Below are positions 63,737-64,000 of a DNA stretch of 64,000 nucleotides, one piece after another. The position numbers were made by a program, and so were the translations under genes. Location: the NCBI GenBank assembly GCA_049840475.1, contig JASGKX010000003.1, positions 744,001 to 808,000 on the forward strand, written 5' to 3'. The notes beneath the pieces were generated by a model, which ran no database searches, was not told the DNA's origin, and saw nothing but the letters and a program-made list of their open reading frames with translations. Numbering within the stretch: position 1 is the stretch's first letter; every line of letters starts with the position of its first letter. This stretch comes from JBGVSA01 sp049840475 (GTDB lineage: Bacteria > Pseudomonadota > Gammaproteobacteria > Burkholderiales > Rhodocyclaceae).

Positions 63737-64000
63737 CGGTTCTCTACGCATCGTCACCCGCCGACATAGGGTGAGACCGGAGCCAAATGCGGACGAGCGG
63801 TCGGATTTGGCCGACTTGTGACCGGAAACATCATCTTGTGGAAACATTGTTATTCGCCAGAATTAACAAATGCGCGATGTATGCAGGCATACCGCGCACA
63901 CGACGCCGCACGCCCTGGACAGGCGACTGCGGACGAGGAGACGCGCGCCGCACGCGACTGGCAGGGCCGCGGCGTGCCAGAAAGAAACCGCATCAGCGGT
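63737..64000. other. Intergenic tail of the window
   Basis: No gene is visible. An AT-richer patch lies near 63840-63870. A promoter or leader for a gene beyond the right edge is possible but cannot be shown. Confidence 0.4.

Overview
The window is GC-rich DNA from a Gram-negative, apparently betaproteobacterial genome. The clues are an imuA-imuB-dnaE2 SOS cassette under a LexA box, a DUF3567 protein, a cueR-copA pair, and GreB, HtpG and AspT/AspD proteins of Burkholderiales type. At its centre is a complete alginate import and depolymerisation locus whose proteins closely match, as far as I can recall, those of 'Sphingomonas' sp. strain A1 (AlgS, AlgM1, AlgM2, AlgQ1, AlgQ2, A1-I and A1-IV lyases). 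The flanks do not look alphaproteobacterial, so this is probably strain A1 itself or a near relative whose genus name does not fit its genome.

Layout. 1-11057: a very long trimeric autotransporter adhesin (reading leftward off the window), a LuxR-type response regulator and hybrid sensor kinase behind it, and a divergent response regulator with a Glu at the phosphoacceptor site. 11151-16615: SOS mutagenesis operon. 16768-19635: EAL-CBS-GGDEF protein and a 2-hydroxyacid dehydrogenase. 19657-25480: UBP zinc finger, cNMP-binding thioredoxin-reductase-like flavoprotein, aldo/keto reductase, YfcG-type GST, ABC exporter. 25706-33406: EamA transporter, ArgP/ArgO lysine-arginine export pair, a TagO/VasI-like protein, katG, an MFS carrier. 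33557-45770: alginate locus. 45972-49160: diguanylate cyclase, CsbD, a metallopeptidase. 49448-54588: two AspT antiporters and aspartate 4-decarboxylase. 54667-63671: htpG with a sigma-32 promoter, a sensor kinase, greB, three small DUF proteins, cueR and copA with its promoter.

Alginate logic. The secreted PL5-PL7 lyase cleaves polymer. AlgQ1/AlgQ2 bind saccharides in the periplasm and hand them to the AlgM1-AlgM2-AlgS2 importer. The PL15 exolyase finishes oligomers in the cytoplasm. The LacI-type AlgO, divergent from algS, is the likely repressor acting at a perfect TAAGCGCTTA palindrome.

Sequence quality. Three otherwise intact genes (adhesin, katG, diguanylate cyclase) carry single-base frameshifts. 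Several nearly invariant residues are changed in dnaE2, copA, algS and the ABC exporter. Every one of the invariant-residue changes I found is a C-to-T (or G-to-A) change inside what would otherwise be GTCGAC. The simplest explanation is a long-read consensus with indels plus errors at a modified GTCGAC motif, although real mutation at methylated cytosines is not excluded. This is the observation I would check first. I found no tRNA, rRNA, CRISPR array, insertion sequence or prophage.
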